DNA from: Acidobacteriota bacterium
GTDB lineage: Bacteria; Acidobacteriota; Thermoanaerobaculia; Multivoradales; Multivoraceae
Length of the DNA: 64,000 bases
Direction: 5' to 3'
Assembly: GCA_026707545.1 (NCBI GenBank)
Contig: JAPOWR010000001.1
Location: 2,385,778 to 2,449,777, forward strand
Positions 30,854 to 39,603 of this stretch are shown in pieces. The translations under genes and the position numbers were made by a program. The notes below the pieces were generated by a model. It searched no databases. It was not told where the DNA came from and was given only the letters and a program-made list of their open reading frames with translations. Every line of letters begins with the position of its first letter. Position 1 is the stretch's first letter.

Positions 30854-31573
30854 TCAATCCGCTTCGACGGTGAATCGGTAGCCGACGCCGCGGACGGTGT
30901 GGAAGTGCCGCGGTCGCTCGGGATCGGGCTCGAAGCGCTTGCGCAACCGGAGAACGAAGTTGTCGATTGTTCGGGAGGACGGGAACGCCTCGTAGCCCCA
31001 GACGCGGTCGAGAATGTCCTCGCGCGAGACGACTTCCCCTTCCCGCTCCGCCAGGGTCTTGAGGATCATCGCCTCCTTCTGGGTCAGCTGCTGGTTCTTC
31101 CCATCCCAGGAGGCGCCGGCGAAGGCGGTGAAGTCGAAGTGGTTGTCACCGAAACGCACGACATCCGGCCCCGTCTCCGCCACGCCCCACGCACGGCGCC
31201 GCAGGATGGCCTGGACCCGAAGGAGCAACTCGGTGAGGTGGAAGGGCTTGGCGAGGTAGTCGTCGCCCCCGGCTTCGAGCCCGCGAATGCGATCGTCGAC
31301 CGTCGCCTTCGCGGTGAGGAACAGCACCGGTGTATCGACACCGTTCCGCCTCGCCTCCTCGCACAGCGTGAAACCGTCCACACCCGGCAGCATCACGTCG
31401 AGAATCACCAGCTGGTAGCGGGGATCGCGGATCCGAGCCAGCGCCTCCTCGCCGTCGCCGATCCAGTCGACGTCGAGACCCTCCGCCTCGAGGTTGAAGC
31501 GAATGCCGGCGGCCAGATTCTCCTCGTCCTCGATCAGGAGGACCCGGGCCGCCTCGTCGGTCGCGGCTCTCAC
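30854..31573 (-). CDS. OmpR-family response regulator
   Basis: 239 residues. Receiver domain with acidic pocket E15-D16, phosphoacceptor D59 (LVILDVMLPG), and K109 (LAKPFH). A winged-helix DNA-binding domain follows (TQKEAMILKTLAEREGEVVSREDILDRVWG ... SRTIDNFVLRLRKRFE). The stop of the upstream histidine kinase gene does not limit it: the kinase ends at 31570, overlapping this start by 4 bp, so kinase and regulator are cotranslated in that order. Confidence 0.95.
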   Translation of the reverse strand: MRAATDEAARVLLIEDEENLAAGIRFNLEAEGLDVDWIGDGEEALARIRDPRYQLVILDVMLPGVDGFTLCEEARRNGVDTPVLFLTAKATVDDRIRGLEAGGDDYLAKPFHLTELLLRVQAILRRRAWGVAETGPDVVRFGDNHFDFTAFAGASWDGKNQQLTQKEAMILKTLAEREGEVVSREDILDRVWGYEAFPSSRTIDNFVLRLRKRFEPDPERPRHFHTVRGVGYRFTVEAD

Positions 31574-32712
31574 GAGGCCCGCTCCTCGGCCGATTCACGG
31601 GCGGGCCAGGTGACGCGAAACGTGGCGCCCCGACCCGGGCCCTCACTGCTCGCCTCGACTTCGCCACCTTCCAGGGCAACGAAGCCGCGCACGAGGTAGA
31701 GACCCAGACCGCTGCCCTGCTTGTTGCGCCGTAACTCACTGCCGGGCCGGTAGAACTTCTCGAACAACCGCTGGCTCTCGGCGGGCTCGAAACCGACACC
31801 GTCGTCGAGAACCAGGAGTTCGACCGCCGAACCGAGGCGCCTGGCCGTGACCTCGACCCGGCTGCCCGCCGTCTGCGCCGACTCGATCGCGTTGCCGATC
31901 AGGTTCCGCAGCACCGTGCCGAGCCCGACGGGATCCGCCCGCAGGCCGAGACCGGACTCGACCTCGACCTCGATATCGATCCCCTCCGCGCCATGCACGC
32001 GGTGTCCAAGCTCCGCGAACGCCAGGGAGACTGCCTCGGAGAGGTCGACCGGCTCACGGCGCGGCACCGCTCGTCGCTCCTCCAGACGCGTCGTCTCCAG
32101 CAGGTTGCCAACGAGACGTTCGAGCCGGCGCAAGTCTTCCAGGTTGCGCTCCAGGAGTCCGCGCCGGTCCGTCGCCGCCAGGTCGCGCAGCAACAGGGTT
32201 TCTGTCGTAAGCCGCAGACTCGCCAGCGGACTCCGCAACTCGTGAGATACCGCCGCCAGGAAGTTCTGCTGGCGGTTCAGCAGGTCCGCCTCCCGGTGCA
32301 GGACCCGCCATAGCACCAGAATCCCGCCGGCGAGCACGAGCAGGAAGAAGGCTCCTTCCCACCGATACTGGGACAGGTGGCTGCCTCGCTCCGCTTCGAT
32401 CTCCTGGAGGGCGTCCGGACGGATCCGCGCGCCTTCCGCCCCGATCAGAAGGTCCGGGTAGAGGTCGCGAAGCTCGTCGGACGGCTGACCGGCCAGAAGC
32501 GACGCCTCGGCGGCCGTGCGGTCGACCTCCAGACGAGCCACACGATCCTCGGCAATGCGGTCCGCAATCCGTGCCTGGTCGACCAACCACCAGACGACCT
32601 GGACCGCCGTGATGGCGAGCAGCAGCAGAAAACCGACCTGGAGCCGTCGCACGCGCAGATTCTCTGCCGACGACGCGGCGCTCAGCCCGAACGAGGAGAA
32701 TGGCCTCGGCAT
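31570..32712 (-). CDS. Sensor histidine kinase
   Basis: 380 residues. Two transmembrane segments (about 27-43 and 120-137) flank a short extracytoplasmic region of about 75 residues. HisKA with H157 (AAVSHELRSPLAS), then HATPase_c with N box NLIGNAIESA, G1 DDGVGFEP, FEKFYR and G2 GSGLGLYLV. No clear HAMP or PAS domain separates the second helix from HisKA. It pairs with the regulator by a 4-bp overlap. The divergent hydrolase gene starts 31 bp upstream and may be a target, but that is only inferred from position. Confidence 0.94.
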   Translation of the reverse strand: MPRPFSSFGLSAASSAENLRVRRLQVGFLLLLAITAVQVVWWLVDQARIADRIAEDRVARLEVDRTAAEASLLAGQPSDELRDLYPDLLIGAEGARIRPDALQEIEAERGSHLSQYRWEGAFFLLVLAGGILVLWRVLHREADLLNRQQNFLAAVSHELRSPLASLRLTTETLLLRDLAATDRRGLLERNLEDLRRLERLVGNLLETTRLEERRAVPRREPVDLSEAVSLAFAELGHRVHGAEGIDIEVEVESGLGLRADPVGLGTVLRNLIGNAIESAQTAGSRVEVTARRLGSAVELLVLDDGVGFEPAESQRLFEKFYRPGSELRRNKQGSGLGLYLVRGFVALEGGEVEASSEGPGRGATFRVTWPARESAEERAS

Positions 32713-32743
32713 CGCCTCCGTATTCTGCTATGAAGGCGCGCCG

Positions 32744-33601
32744 ATGCTCGAACCGGTCTCCGTCCACCGTGTCCCGTCCACCGACGGCGTCGAACTCGCG
32801 GTCTACGACTTCGGCGGTGAAGGCCCCGATCTGATCGCCGGCCACGCCACCGGCTTTCACGGGCGGGTCTATGACCCGATGCTCGAGCGGCTCGACGGCT
32901 TTCGCCGGATCAGCGTCGATCTGCGGGGGCACGGCGACGCGACCGCGCCCGACGGCCTCGACTACAGCTGGGAGAGTTGCGCGGAGGATCTGGTCGCAGT
33001 GATCGACGCGCTGGAACTCGGCTCCGAGCGACCGCTGTTCGGTTTCGGCCACTCGATGGGCGCCGCCTCGTTACTGATGATCGCGCCCGAGAGGCCAGGG
33101 CTGTTCGCCGGACTGGCCTGCTACGAACCGGTCATCTATCCACCCGGCGTCACGGACGACGACGCCCGCCTCGGCGTCTGGGTCGAACGGACAAGACGTC
33201 GCCGCAAGCGCTTCGCGTCGCTCGAGGCCGCCGTCGCCAACTACGCGGAGAAGGTCCCCTACTCCCTGCTCGACCCGGAAGCGCTCGAGGTCTACGTTCA
33301 GCACGGCTTCGCGCCGTCAGCGGACGGCGCGGTCGAGATCAAGTGCCATCCGGACATCGAGGCGCAGCTCTACCTCATGGGGCCCCACCATCGTGCCTGG
33401 GACGGGCTCCACCGGGTGGAGTGCCCCGTGACCCTGATGCGAGGCTCCGTGCTCATACCCGGGCCCGCATACTGGGCCGAGGCGATTGTCAGCGAGCTGC
33501 CGCACGTGCTCTTTCTGGAGATCGAGGGCCTCGGCCACCTGGGCCCGCTCGAGGATCCGGAACAGATGGCGGCCCTCGTGACCTCAGCGCTCGCCGCCTA
33601 G
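32744..33601 (+). CDS. Alpha/beta hydrolase
   Basis: 285 residues from ATG 32744; the open frame extends to 32516 but that part lies inside the divergent kinase gene. The fold shows AGHATGFHGRVYDPM, DLRGHGDATAP, the nucleophile elbow GFGHSMGAAS and the catalytic His in IEGLGHLGPLEDPEQM. Cytoplasmic, substrate unknown. TATTCT at 32721-32726 may be the -10 box. The 3' end overlaps the convergent sulfatase-like gene by 18 bp. Confidence 0.88.
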   Translation: MLEPVSVHRVPSTDGVELAVYDFGGEGPDLIAGHATGFHGRVYDPMLERLDGFRRISVDLRGHGDATAPDGLDYSWESCAEDLVAVIDALELGSERPLFGFGHSMGAASLLMIAPERPGLFAGLACYEPVIYPPGVTDDDARLGVWVERTRRRRKRFASLEAAVANYAEKVPYSLLDPEALEVYVQHGFAPSADGAVEIKCHPDIEAQLYLMGPHHRAWDGLHRVECPVTLMRGSVLIPGPAYWAEAIVSELPHVLFLEIEGLGHLGPLEDPEQMAALVTSALAA

Positions 33602-35956
33602 GAGCTCCCGCCCGCGGGCCAGCGCTTGCCGCTCCTCGACCCGCCGGCCGAGGCGGTTCAGGATGTCGGCCAGCACGAAGTAGCCGAGCGCGCCGTCCCG
33701 GCCGACCGGCTCGCCCTCCAGACCGCGGCGCACGAACGTCTCGGCTTCTTCGAGGTCGCGGCCGTGGTCCATCAGCGCCTTCGCCAGGTGGAAGTAGCCG
33801 ACGGTGAAGTCCGGAGCCGCTTCGACCGCGCCGCGGTAGGCCTCGATCTGGAGATCCTCGCGACCCTGCCGGCCGTAGAGGCGGCCCAGGTTGAAGCGGG
33901 GCCGGTGGTCCCGGGCGCGCAATTCGGCCGCCTGCCGGTAGGCGCTGATCGCGTCCTCCATCCTCCCCGACTCGTCCAGCAGGACAGCGAGGTTGAAGTG
34001 GGCCTCGCCCAACTCCGGGTTCGAAGCGATGGCCTGGCGGAACTTCGCCTCCGCATCGCCGCTACGGCCCAGCAGCGCCATCACCTCGCCCAGCTTGTTC
34101 GTGATGACCGCGGGCGGTTCACGCCCTTCGGCGGCGGCGGCCAGCACTCCCTCGGCTTCGCTCAGTTCGCCGCCGTCGACGTGGATCCGCGCCAGCGCCA
34201 TCGTCGCCTTGGCGTCCTGACCCGCGACTTCTAGCAGCCGGCGGTAGCCGACCACCGCCTCGTCGATGCGTCCCAGTTCGCGGTAGGCGTTGGCGAGGCC
34301 GAGCAGCGACTGCCGGTGCTCCGGATCGAGGGCCAGCGCGCTCTGGAAATGACCGATCGCCGGCTCCGGATCGCCCCCGAGGAGGGTGATCGTGCCCAGA
34401 AGCTGGTGCGCGTCGAGCAGCCCCTCGTCTTCGGACAGCGCCGCCCGCAACTCGGCCGCCGCCGCGTCCTCGTCGCCGGCGCCGAACGCGCTCTGCGCCC
34501 GCATGATCGCGCGGTGCAGGTGCGCCTTGTCCTTCGGATCGGCGCGCGGGCCTTCCGAGTCCCCCCGACCGGCGGCACCGCGGCCGGCGAGGTAGCCGAG
34601 GGCACGCAACTGTGCCAGCGTGTCTTCGTCGAGATCCGGTTCGGCGCTGGAACTCGGGGCCGTCCGATCGAGTTCCGCCGCGAGCTCGAGAGCCTCCGCC
34701 CGCAGGAGGCGCGACAGATCGCGCTCTTCGAGGAGGATGTTCGCGAGTTCGCCCGGGTCCTCGAGCAGGGAGTAGAGCTCGGGTTCGGGCGCTTCGATGT
34801 ACTTGTGCTCCGCCGTGCGCAGCGAGCGAAGCGGCGCCCAGCCGTAGTGGTCGAGGGCGTAGAAGGATTCGGCGTAGACACCCCGTTCGGCAAGCGGATT
34901 CGGCAGGCCCTGCATGTCCGGGAGCAGACTCCGGCCCTGGGCCGCGCCGGCTCCGTCGAGGTCCAGAAGCTCGATCAGCGTCGGCGCGATGTCGACGTGG
35001 CTCACGGCGTCAACGACCAACCGGCCCGCCTCGACGCCGCCGGGCAGCCGGACGATCAGCGGCACATGGACCGTGGAGTCGTAGACGAAGAACCCGTGGT
35101 AGCTCTCGCCGTGGTCGCCGAGTCCTTCGCCATGGTCGGCCGTCAGCACGACGACCGACCCATCGAACACCCCGCGCTCCTCGAGAGCGGCGCGGAATTC
35201 GCCGATCAGCGAGTCCGTGTAGGCGACCTCGCCATCGTAGGGCCGTCCCTCGTACTCGGACCGGAACGGCTCCGGCGGGTCGTACGGATCGTGAGGGTCG
35301 AACAGGTGGAGCCACAGAAAGAAGGGCTCCTCACCCACCACACAATCGAGCCACTCCAGGGCGTGCGCGATCGTCTCCGGACCCGCCCGCTGGACCGAGC
35401 CCAGGTTGGCGCCGGCCATCGCGTCGAGGTCGAAGTCGTCGACGTAGGTGTCGAAGCCGCGGGCGATCCCCCAGCGCGCGTCGAGCACGAAGGCGCTGAC
35501 GAAACCGCCCGTCCGGTAGCCGGCGTCCCGGAAGCGCTCGGCGATCGTCACGAGTTCGGGCGCCAGCACGTAGCCGACGTTCTCCCGGACCCCGTGGGAC
35601 GGCGGGTAGAGCCCGGTCATGATCGAGCTGTGGGCCGGCAGGGTGAAAGGCACCGTCGACGACGCGTTGGCGAAGCGGACTCCCTCCGCCGCCAGCCGGT
35701 CGATGTGCGGCGTCGCGACGCGGTCCGAGCCGTAGCTCGACAGCCGGTCGGCCCGCAGCGTGTCGATCGTGATCAGGAGGACCGCTGGCTGCCCGGTCGA
35801 TGCTCCGCTCCGCGGGTGCTCGACGTCCGCCGGCACCGGCGACGGCGCCGCGGCTTCCGGCTCGGGTCCACAGGCGACGAGGCCCAACCCCAGCACGGTC
35901 GCCGGCACGAGGACGTGAAGCGCAGCGCTAGAACCAGCGCCGGACGCGCTTCGCAT
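33584..35956 (-). CDS. Sulfatase-like alkaline-phosphatase-superfamily lipoprotein with TPR domain
   Basis: 790 residues. Lipobox LVAC with C29 predicts a lipoprotein. The N-terminal 430 residues are sulfatase-like: metal acids in LITIDTLRADRLSSYG (D65), HDPYDPPEPF and TADHGEGLGDHGE. The position of the formylglycine Cys/Ser is T105 in TLPAHSSIMTG, and the next signature Arg is His, so a formylglycine sulfatase is unlikely. A Thr nucleophile is used by LtaS and phosphoethanolamine transferases of the same superfamily. The last 330 residues are TPR repeats (IGHFQSALALDPEHRQSL, AEAKFRQAIASNPELGEAHFNL). It may transfer or hydrolyse phosphate or sulfate esters at the cell surface; substrate unknown. 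The start overlaps the methyltransferase gene by 29 bp. Confidence 0.88.
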   Translation of the reverse strand: MRSASGAGSSAALHVLVPATVLGLGLVACGPEPEAAAPSPVPADVEHPRSGASTGQPAVLLITIDTLRADRLSSYGSDRVATPHIDRLAAEGVRFANASSTVPFTLPAHSSIMTGLYPPSHGVRENVGYVLAPELVTIAERFRDAGYRTGGFVSAFVLDARWGIARGFDTYVDDFDLDAMAGANLGSVQRAGPETIAHALEWLDCVVGEEPFFLWLHLFDPHDPYDPPEPFRSEYEGRPYDGEVAYTDSLIGEFRAALEERGVFDGSVVVLTADHGEGLGDHGESYHGFFVYDSTVHVPLIVRLPGGVEAGRLVVDAVSHVDIAPTLIELLDLDGAGAAQGRSLLPDMQGLPNPLAERGVYAESFYALDHYGWAPLRSLRTAEHKYIEAPEPELYSLLEDPGELANILLEERDLSRLLRAEALELAAELDRTAPSSSAEPDLDEDTLAQLRALGYLAGRGAAGRGDSEGPRADPKDKAHLHRAIMRAQSAFGAGDEDAAAAELRAALSEDEGLLDAHQLLGTITLLGGDPEPAIGHFQSALALDPEHRQSLLGLANAYRELGRIDEAVVGYRRLLEVAGQDAKATMALARIHVDGGELSEAEGVLAAAAEGREPPAVITNKLGEVMALLGRSGDAEAKFRQAIASNPELGEAHFNLAVLLDESGRMEDAISAYRQAAELRARDHRPRFNLGRLYGRQGREDLQIEAYRGAVEAAPDFTVGYFHLAKALMDHGRDLEEAETFVRRGLEGEPVGRDGALGYFVLADILNRLGRRVEERQALARGRELLGGER

Positions 35957-36410
35957 AGTCCCGGTACTCGTCGCCGAACTTCCGCTCCAGGTAGGCCTCC
36001 TCCCGCAGGATCACGCCCCAGCGCAGCAGGAGGGCCACCGCCACGGCGAGGGCCACGAACCACCAACTGCTCAGAGCGAGTCCGATGCCCAGGAACGCCA
36101 GCACCATGCTCGCATAGATCGGATTGCGGGACCACCGGTAGGGTCCTCTGATCACGAGCTTCGCGGTCGGATGATGCACCGGCAGGGAGGAGCCGCCGCG
36201 GACCATCGTCCGAGCCGACCAGGTCAACCAGGCGAAGCTGGCGCCCACGATCACCGCGCCGGCGACCACCAGGGGCCCATTGGTCCCCACCGGCCAGATC
36301 CGGAGCGGCAGCAGCCAGGACAGCCCGAAGCCGAGGACCAGGCAGGCCAGCACGAGCACCGGCGGCGTGAAGGCCGTCTGGGCCCGATCCGCTTCGCTGC
36401 TCGCTGTCAC
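35928..36410 (-). CDS. Small membrane methyltransferase, isoprenylcysteine/phospholipid type
   Basis: 160 residues with four hydrophobic segments. The C-terminal half has the ICMT/PEMT signature: RGPYRWSRNPIYASMVLAFLG followed by EEAYLERKFGDEYRDYAKRVRRWF. Such proteins use S-adenosylmethionine to methylate lipid or lipid-linked substrates in the membrane; bacterial substrates are mostly unknown. It ends inside the start of the sulfatase-TPR gene, so the two are likely coupled. Confidence 0.87.
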   Translation of the reverse strand: MTASSEADRAQTAFTPPVLVLACLVLGFGLSWLLPLRIWPVGTNGPLVVAGAVIVGASFAWLTWSARTMVRGGSSLPVHHPTAKLVIRGPYRWSRNPIYASMVLAFLGIGLALSSWWFVALAVAVALLLRWGVILREEAYLERKFGDEYRDYAKRVRRWF

Positions 36411-36426
36411 GGTCGTTCCGGCCTCA

Positions 36427-37341
36427 TCAACCGGTCTCGCGAAGAGCTCCGAGGGCCCGAATGTGCTCCGGCCCCAGGCCGCAGCAGCCGCCGACGATCT
36501 GAACGCCCGCGGCCACCCAGCCGCGCGCCTCTTCCAGCAGATCAGCCGGATCGATCACATCGACGAAGTTCCAGTTCGGCATCGTGAAGTAGCCCGACTC
36601 CGGGTACACGCCGACAGGTCCGTCCCAGCGCTCCTGAACCATCGCCACCGCCTCGGGAACAGCGGCGATCTCCGAGTGCATCACGTGCACTACGTGTGGC
36701 CCGAGCGGAATCAGCGTGTCGAGCAACTCCTCGAAGGACTCGTCCGGCCAGTTGAACGGAGTGATCGCGCCCGTGTCCGGGTCCTTCCGCGCGCTAACCC
36801 CCAGCCAGACCGGCAGGCCTGTCTCCTTCGCTGCCTTGAAGGCCAGCGCCGCCCGCTCGCGGTCCTGCATCATCTCGAGCGCGATCACGTCGACCCCCGC
36901 CTCGGCCAGCAGTCCGCACTGCTCCCGGTAGGCCGCCATCTGCTCGTCCAGCGGCGCGTAGCCGCCCCGGATGTTGCTCGCCGGCATCGTCGACATCGAG
37001 CCGGCCACGAGCACGCCGGGACACCCGGCCCGCTCCCGCGCCTCGAGCGCGGCCTCCACCGCCCGCCGCACGATCACAGCAACCTGGTCGCCAAGGCCCG
37101 CCGCCTCGAGCAGGGGCCGGTGTGTCGCGAAGGTGTTCGTGATGATCGCGTCGGCCCCAGTCCGGATGTAGTCCTCATGTAGGTCCCGGATCGCGTCCTG
37201 GTGCTCGAGCGCCGCCGTCCCGCACCAGGCAGCCGAGTCCATCGGCACACCCCGGCGCTCCAGTTCTGTCCCGGTACCGCCGTCGAGCAGCAGGATCTCC
37301 CCGCGGTCCAGGCACTCGTGCCACTCTTCGACGATCCCCAT
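36427..37341 (-). CDS. Homocysteine S-methyltransferase family protein
   Basis: 304 residues from ATG 37341; the open frame runs on to 38205 but that stretch is antisense to metY. Domain pcrB-like TIM barrel: LLDGGTGTELERRG, ITNTFATHRPLLEAAG, and the zinc-binding GGCCGLGPEHIRAL (C286, C287). The third zinc ligand, normally a Cys in a VNC-like strand, aligns with VHVMHSE, so H222 may replace it. The family moves a methyl group from betaine, S-methylmethionine or similar donors to homocysteine. It is divergent from metY with a 99-bp gap, giving a small methionine/sulfur module. Confidence 0.87.
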   Translation of the reverse strand: MGIVEEWHECLDRGEILLLDGGTGTELERRGVPMDSAAWCGTAALEHQDAIRDLHEDYIRTGADAIITNTFATHRPLLEAAGLGDQVAVIVRRAVEAALEARERAGCPGVLVAGSMSTMPASNIRGGYAPLDEQMAAYREQCGLLAEAGVDVIALEMMQDRERAALAFKAAKETGLPVWLGVSARKDPDTGAITPFNWPDESFEELLDTLIPLGPHVVHVMHSEIAAVPEAVAMVQERWDGPVGVYPESGYFTMPNWNFVDVIDPADLLEEARGWVAAGVQIVGGCCGLGPEHIRALGALRETG

Positions 37342-37440
37342 CTTCTTCCCTTTCGAGGCGCCACTCTGCCACACCACGAAGGCGTCGCGGGCTACACTCG
37401 CGGTCCGCCTCGCGCCGAGGTCAACCTGGGAGGCAACGCG

Positions 37441-38763
37441 ATGAGCAGCGACTGGTTCTACAAGTTCGACACCCTTTCCCTGCACGCCGGCCAGCGACCC
37501 GATCCGACTACCGGAGCGCGCGCCGTACCGGTGGTCAACTCGACGTCCTACGTGTTCCGCGACACGGACCACGCCGCCGGGCTGTTCAACCTCGAGGAGG
37601 CCGGTCACATCTACTCGCGGATCTCGAATCCGACGGTGGCGGTGTTCGAAGAACGGATCGCCGCGCTCGAGGGCGGAGTCGGCGCGGTGGCCACCGCTTC
37701 CGGACAGTCGGCCTTCCACTTGGCCGCGGCGACGATCCTCTCCGCCGGGGACCACGTCGTCTCTTCGGCGGCCATCTACGGCGGCACCCACAACCTGCTG
37801 AACCACACCCTGCGCCGGTTTGGCGTCGAGACGACCTTCGTCGAACCGACCGATCCGGGGAACTTCCGGCGCGCCGCCCGTCCGAACACAAAGCTGTTCT
37901 TCGGCGAGACGATCGGGAACCCGCGGATCGACGTGCTGGACATTTCCGCCGTCGCCGAGCATGCGCACGGGATCGGCGTACCGCTCCTGATCGACAACAC
38001 GTTCGCCACGCCGTTCCTGTCGAGGCCCATCGACCTCGGCGCGGACATCGTGATGCATTCGGCGACCAAGTTCATCGGCGGCCACGGCGTCACCCTGGGC
38101 GGCGTCCTGGTCGACAGCGGCAAGTTCGACTGGGCCGCTTCCGGGCGTTTCCCGATCATGACCGAGCCCTGCCCGGGCTACCACGGCATCGCATTCGCCG
38201 AACACTACGGGCCGCCCGCCTTCATTCTGAAGGCACGGCTCGAAGGGCTCCGCGACTTCGGCGCCTGTTTGAATCCCCAGGCTGCCTTCTACCTGCTACA
38301 GGGACTCGAAACGCTGCCGCTGCGCGTCGCCCGGCACACGGAGAACGCCGGGGTCGTGGCGAAGTTTCTCGAAGGTCAGGAGGCGGTGGACTGGGTCAGC
38401 TACCCCGATCTCCCGAGCCATCCCCAACACGACCTGGCGCGGAAACTGCTCCCGAACGGGAGCGGCGCTCTGCTCACGTTCGGTATCCGCGGCGGCCTCG
38501 AGGCCGGCGTCGCCTTCATCGAGGGCCTGCAGCTCTGGTCGCATCTGGCCAACGTCGGCGACGCGAAGAGCCTTGTCATCCACCCCGCGAGCACGACCCA
38601 CCAGCAGATGACCGCCGAGGAGCTGGCCGAATCGGGCGTCACCCAGGAGATGGTGAGGCTGTCCGTCGGCCTCGAGGATCCGGACGATCTCGTGGCCGAT
38701 CTCGACCGGGCGCTCAAGCGTTCCCAGAAGCGGTTGCAGCGGCCGCGCGCCGTTGCTTCCTGA
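37441..38763 (+). CDS. metY: O-acetylhomocysteine aminocarboxypropyltransferase (sulfhydrylase)
   Basis: 440 residues from ATG 37441, with GGGAGG seven nt upstream. A Cys/Met-metabolism PLP enzyme that makes homocysteine from O-acetylhomocysteine and sulfide. PLP lysine K210 in VMHSATKFIGGHG; other marks are YSRISNPTVAVFEERIAALEGG, TASGQSA and the C-terminal HPASTTHQQMTAEEL. The length and the LSLHAGQRPDPTTGARAVP start fit MetY rather than MetB or MetC. TACACT at 37393-37398 may be a -10 box. I see no SAM riboswitch in the gap. Confidence 0.92.
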   Translation: MSSDWFYKFDTLSLHAGQRPDPTTGARAVPVVNSTSYVFRDTDHAAGLFNLEEAGHIYSRISNPTVAVFEERIAALEGGVGAVATASGQSAFHLAAATILSAGDHVVSSAAIYGGTHNLLNHTLRRFGVETTFVEPTDPGNFRRAARPNTKLFFGETIGNPRIDVLDISAVAEHAHGIGVPLLIDNTFATPFLSRPIDLGADIVMHSATKFIGGHGVTLGGVLVDSGKFDWAASGRFPIMTEPCPGYHGIAFAEHYGPPAFILKARLEGLRDFGACLNPQAAFYLLQGLETLPLRVARHTENAGVVAKFLEGQEAVDWVSYPDLPSHPQHDLARKLLPNGSGALLTFGIRGGLEAGVAFIEGLQLWSHLANVGDAKSLVIHPASTTHQQMTAEELAESGVTQEMVRLSVGLEDPDDLVADLDRALKRSQKRLQRPRAVAS

Positions 38764-38778
38764 GCCGGAGATCCCGGA

Positions 38779-39603
38779 ATGCCGAACTTCGAGATCGACG
38801 GCCGCAAGGTCTACTGCGGCGCCGGCGGTGCCCCCTGGGAGCCGGGGCGACCGATGGCGGTGTTGCTCCACGGCGCCGGCTGCGACCACACGGTCTGGGC
38901 CCTGCAGGCGCGATCGCTCGCACAGCACGGCTGGAACGTCGCCGCACCCGACCTGCCGGGTCACGGTTCGTCTGATGACGTCGCCGGCATCTCGACGATC
39001 GGCGACTACGCAGCCTGGACCGCCGAGTTCGCTACCGCCGCAGCCGAGGAAGCAGACAGCGAGGAACTCGCACTGGTGGGCCACTCGATGGGGGCCTGCA
39101 TCGCCGTCGACGCCGCCGCCCGGCTGAACGGACCCACCAACCGGGTAGCCCTGTTCGGCGCCGGCGAGACGCTGCGCGTGAACCCCGGCCTGCTCGCCGA
39201 TACGTTGAAGAGGCCGCTAAACGCCCACCGCTTCATCGCCGCCTTCGGCCACGGCACCGGCGCCCACTTCGGCGGCGCCGAGTCACCGGGACTGTGGATG
39301 CTCGGCGCGACCATGGCCCTGCTCGACCGCTGCAAGCCGCAGGTCCTCCACCGCGACTTCGCCGCCTGCAACGAGTGGGAGGGCAAGGCCAGCGCCCCGG
39401 GAGTGAACTGCCCCACGCTCGTCGTCTCCGGAGCGAAGGACCGGATGACGCCGCCACGTGCAGGCCGCGCGCTCGCCGACCGAATCGGCGACGGCAACGG
39501 CCGCGCCGATTTCGTCACGGTCACCGACGCGGGCCACATGCTGATGGCCGAAGCTCCTGGTGCCGTGACCCGCTGCCTGCGCAAGTTCCTGGGCGCGAAC
39601 TAA
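38779..39603 (+). CDS. Alpha/beta hydrolase
   Basis: 274 residues. Oxyanion-hole region LLHGAGCDHTVW, DLPGHGSSD, nucleophile elbow VGHSMGACIAV, acid in VSGAKDRMTPPRAG and catalytic His in TDAGHMLMAEAPGAV. It follows metY by 15 bp, probably cotranscribed. A homoserine acetyltransferase role (MetX, same fold) is tempting next to metY, but MetX is longer with different motifs, so I leave the substrate open. Confidence 0.87.
   Translation: MPNFEIDGRKVYCGAGGAPWEPGRPMAVLLHGAGCDHTVWALQARSLAQHGWNVAAPDLPGHGSSDDVAGISTIGDYAAWTAEFATAAAEEADSEELALVGHSMGACIAVDAAARLNGPTNRVALFGAGETLRVNPGLLADTLKRPLNAHRFIAAFGHGTGAHFGGAESPGLWMLGATMALLDRCKPQVLHRDFAACNEWEGKASAPGVNCPTLVVSGAKDRMTPPRAGRALADRIGDGNGRADFVTVTDAGHMLMAEAPGAVTRCLRKFLGAN

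Noticed and set aside
37342-37440. SAM riboswitch upstream of metY
   Set aside because: The gap is 99 bp and I see none of the conserved SAM-I or SAM-II sequence blocks or a terminator.
36427-38205. Extension of the homocysteine methyltransferase to 592 residues
   Set aside because: The added part is antisense to metY; the ATG at 37341 gives the normal family N terminus.
38779-39603. MetX homoserine acetyltransferase beside metY
   Set aside because: The length and motifs fit a generic alpha/beta hydrolase; MetX is about 100 residues longer.
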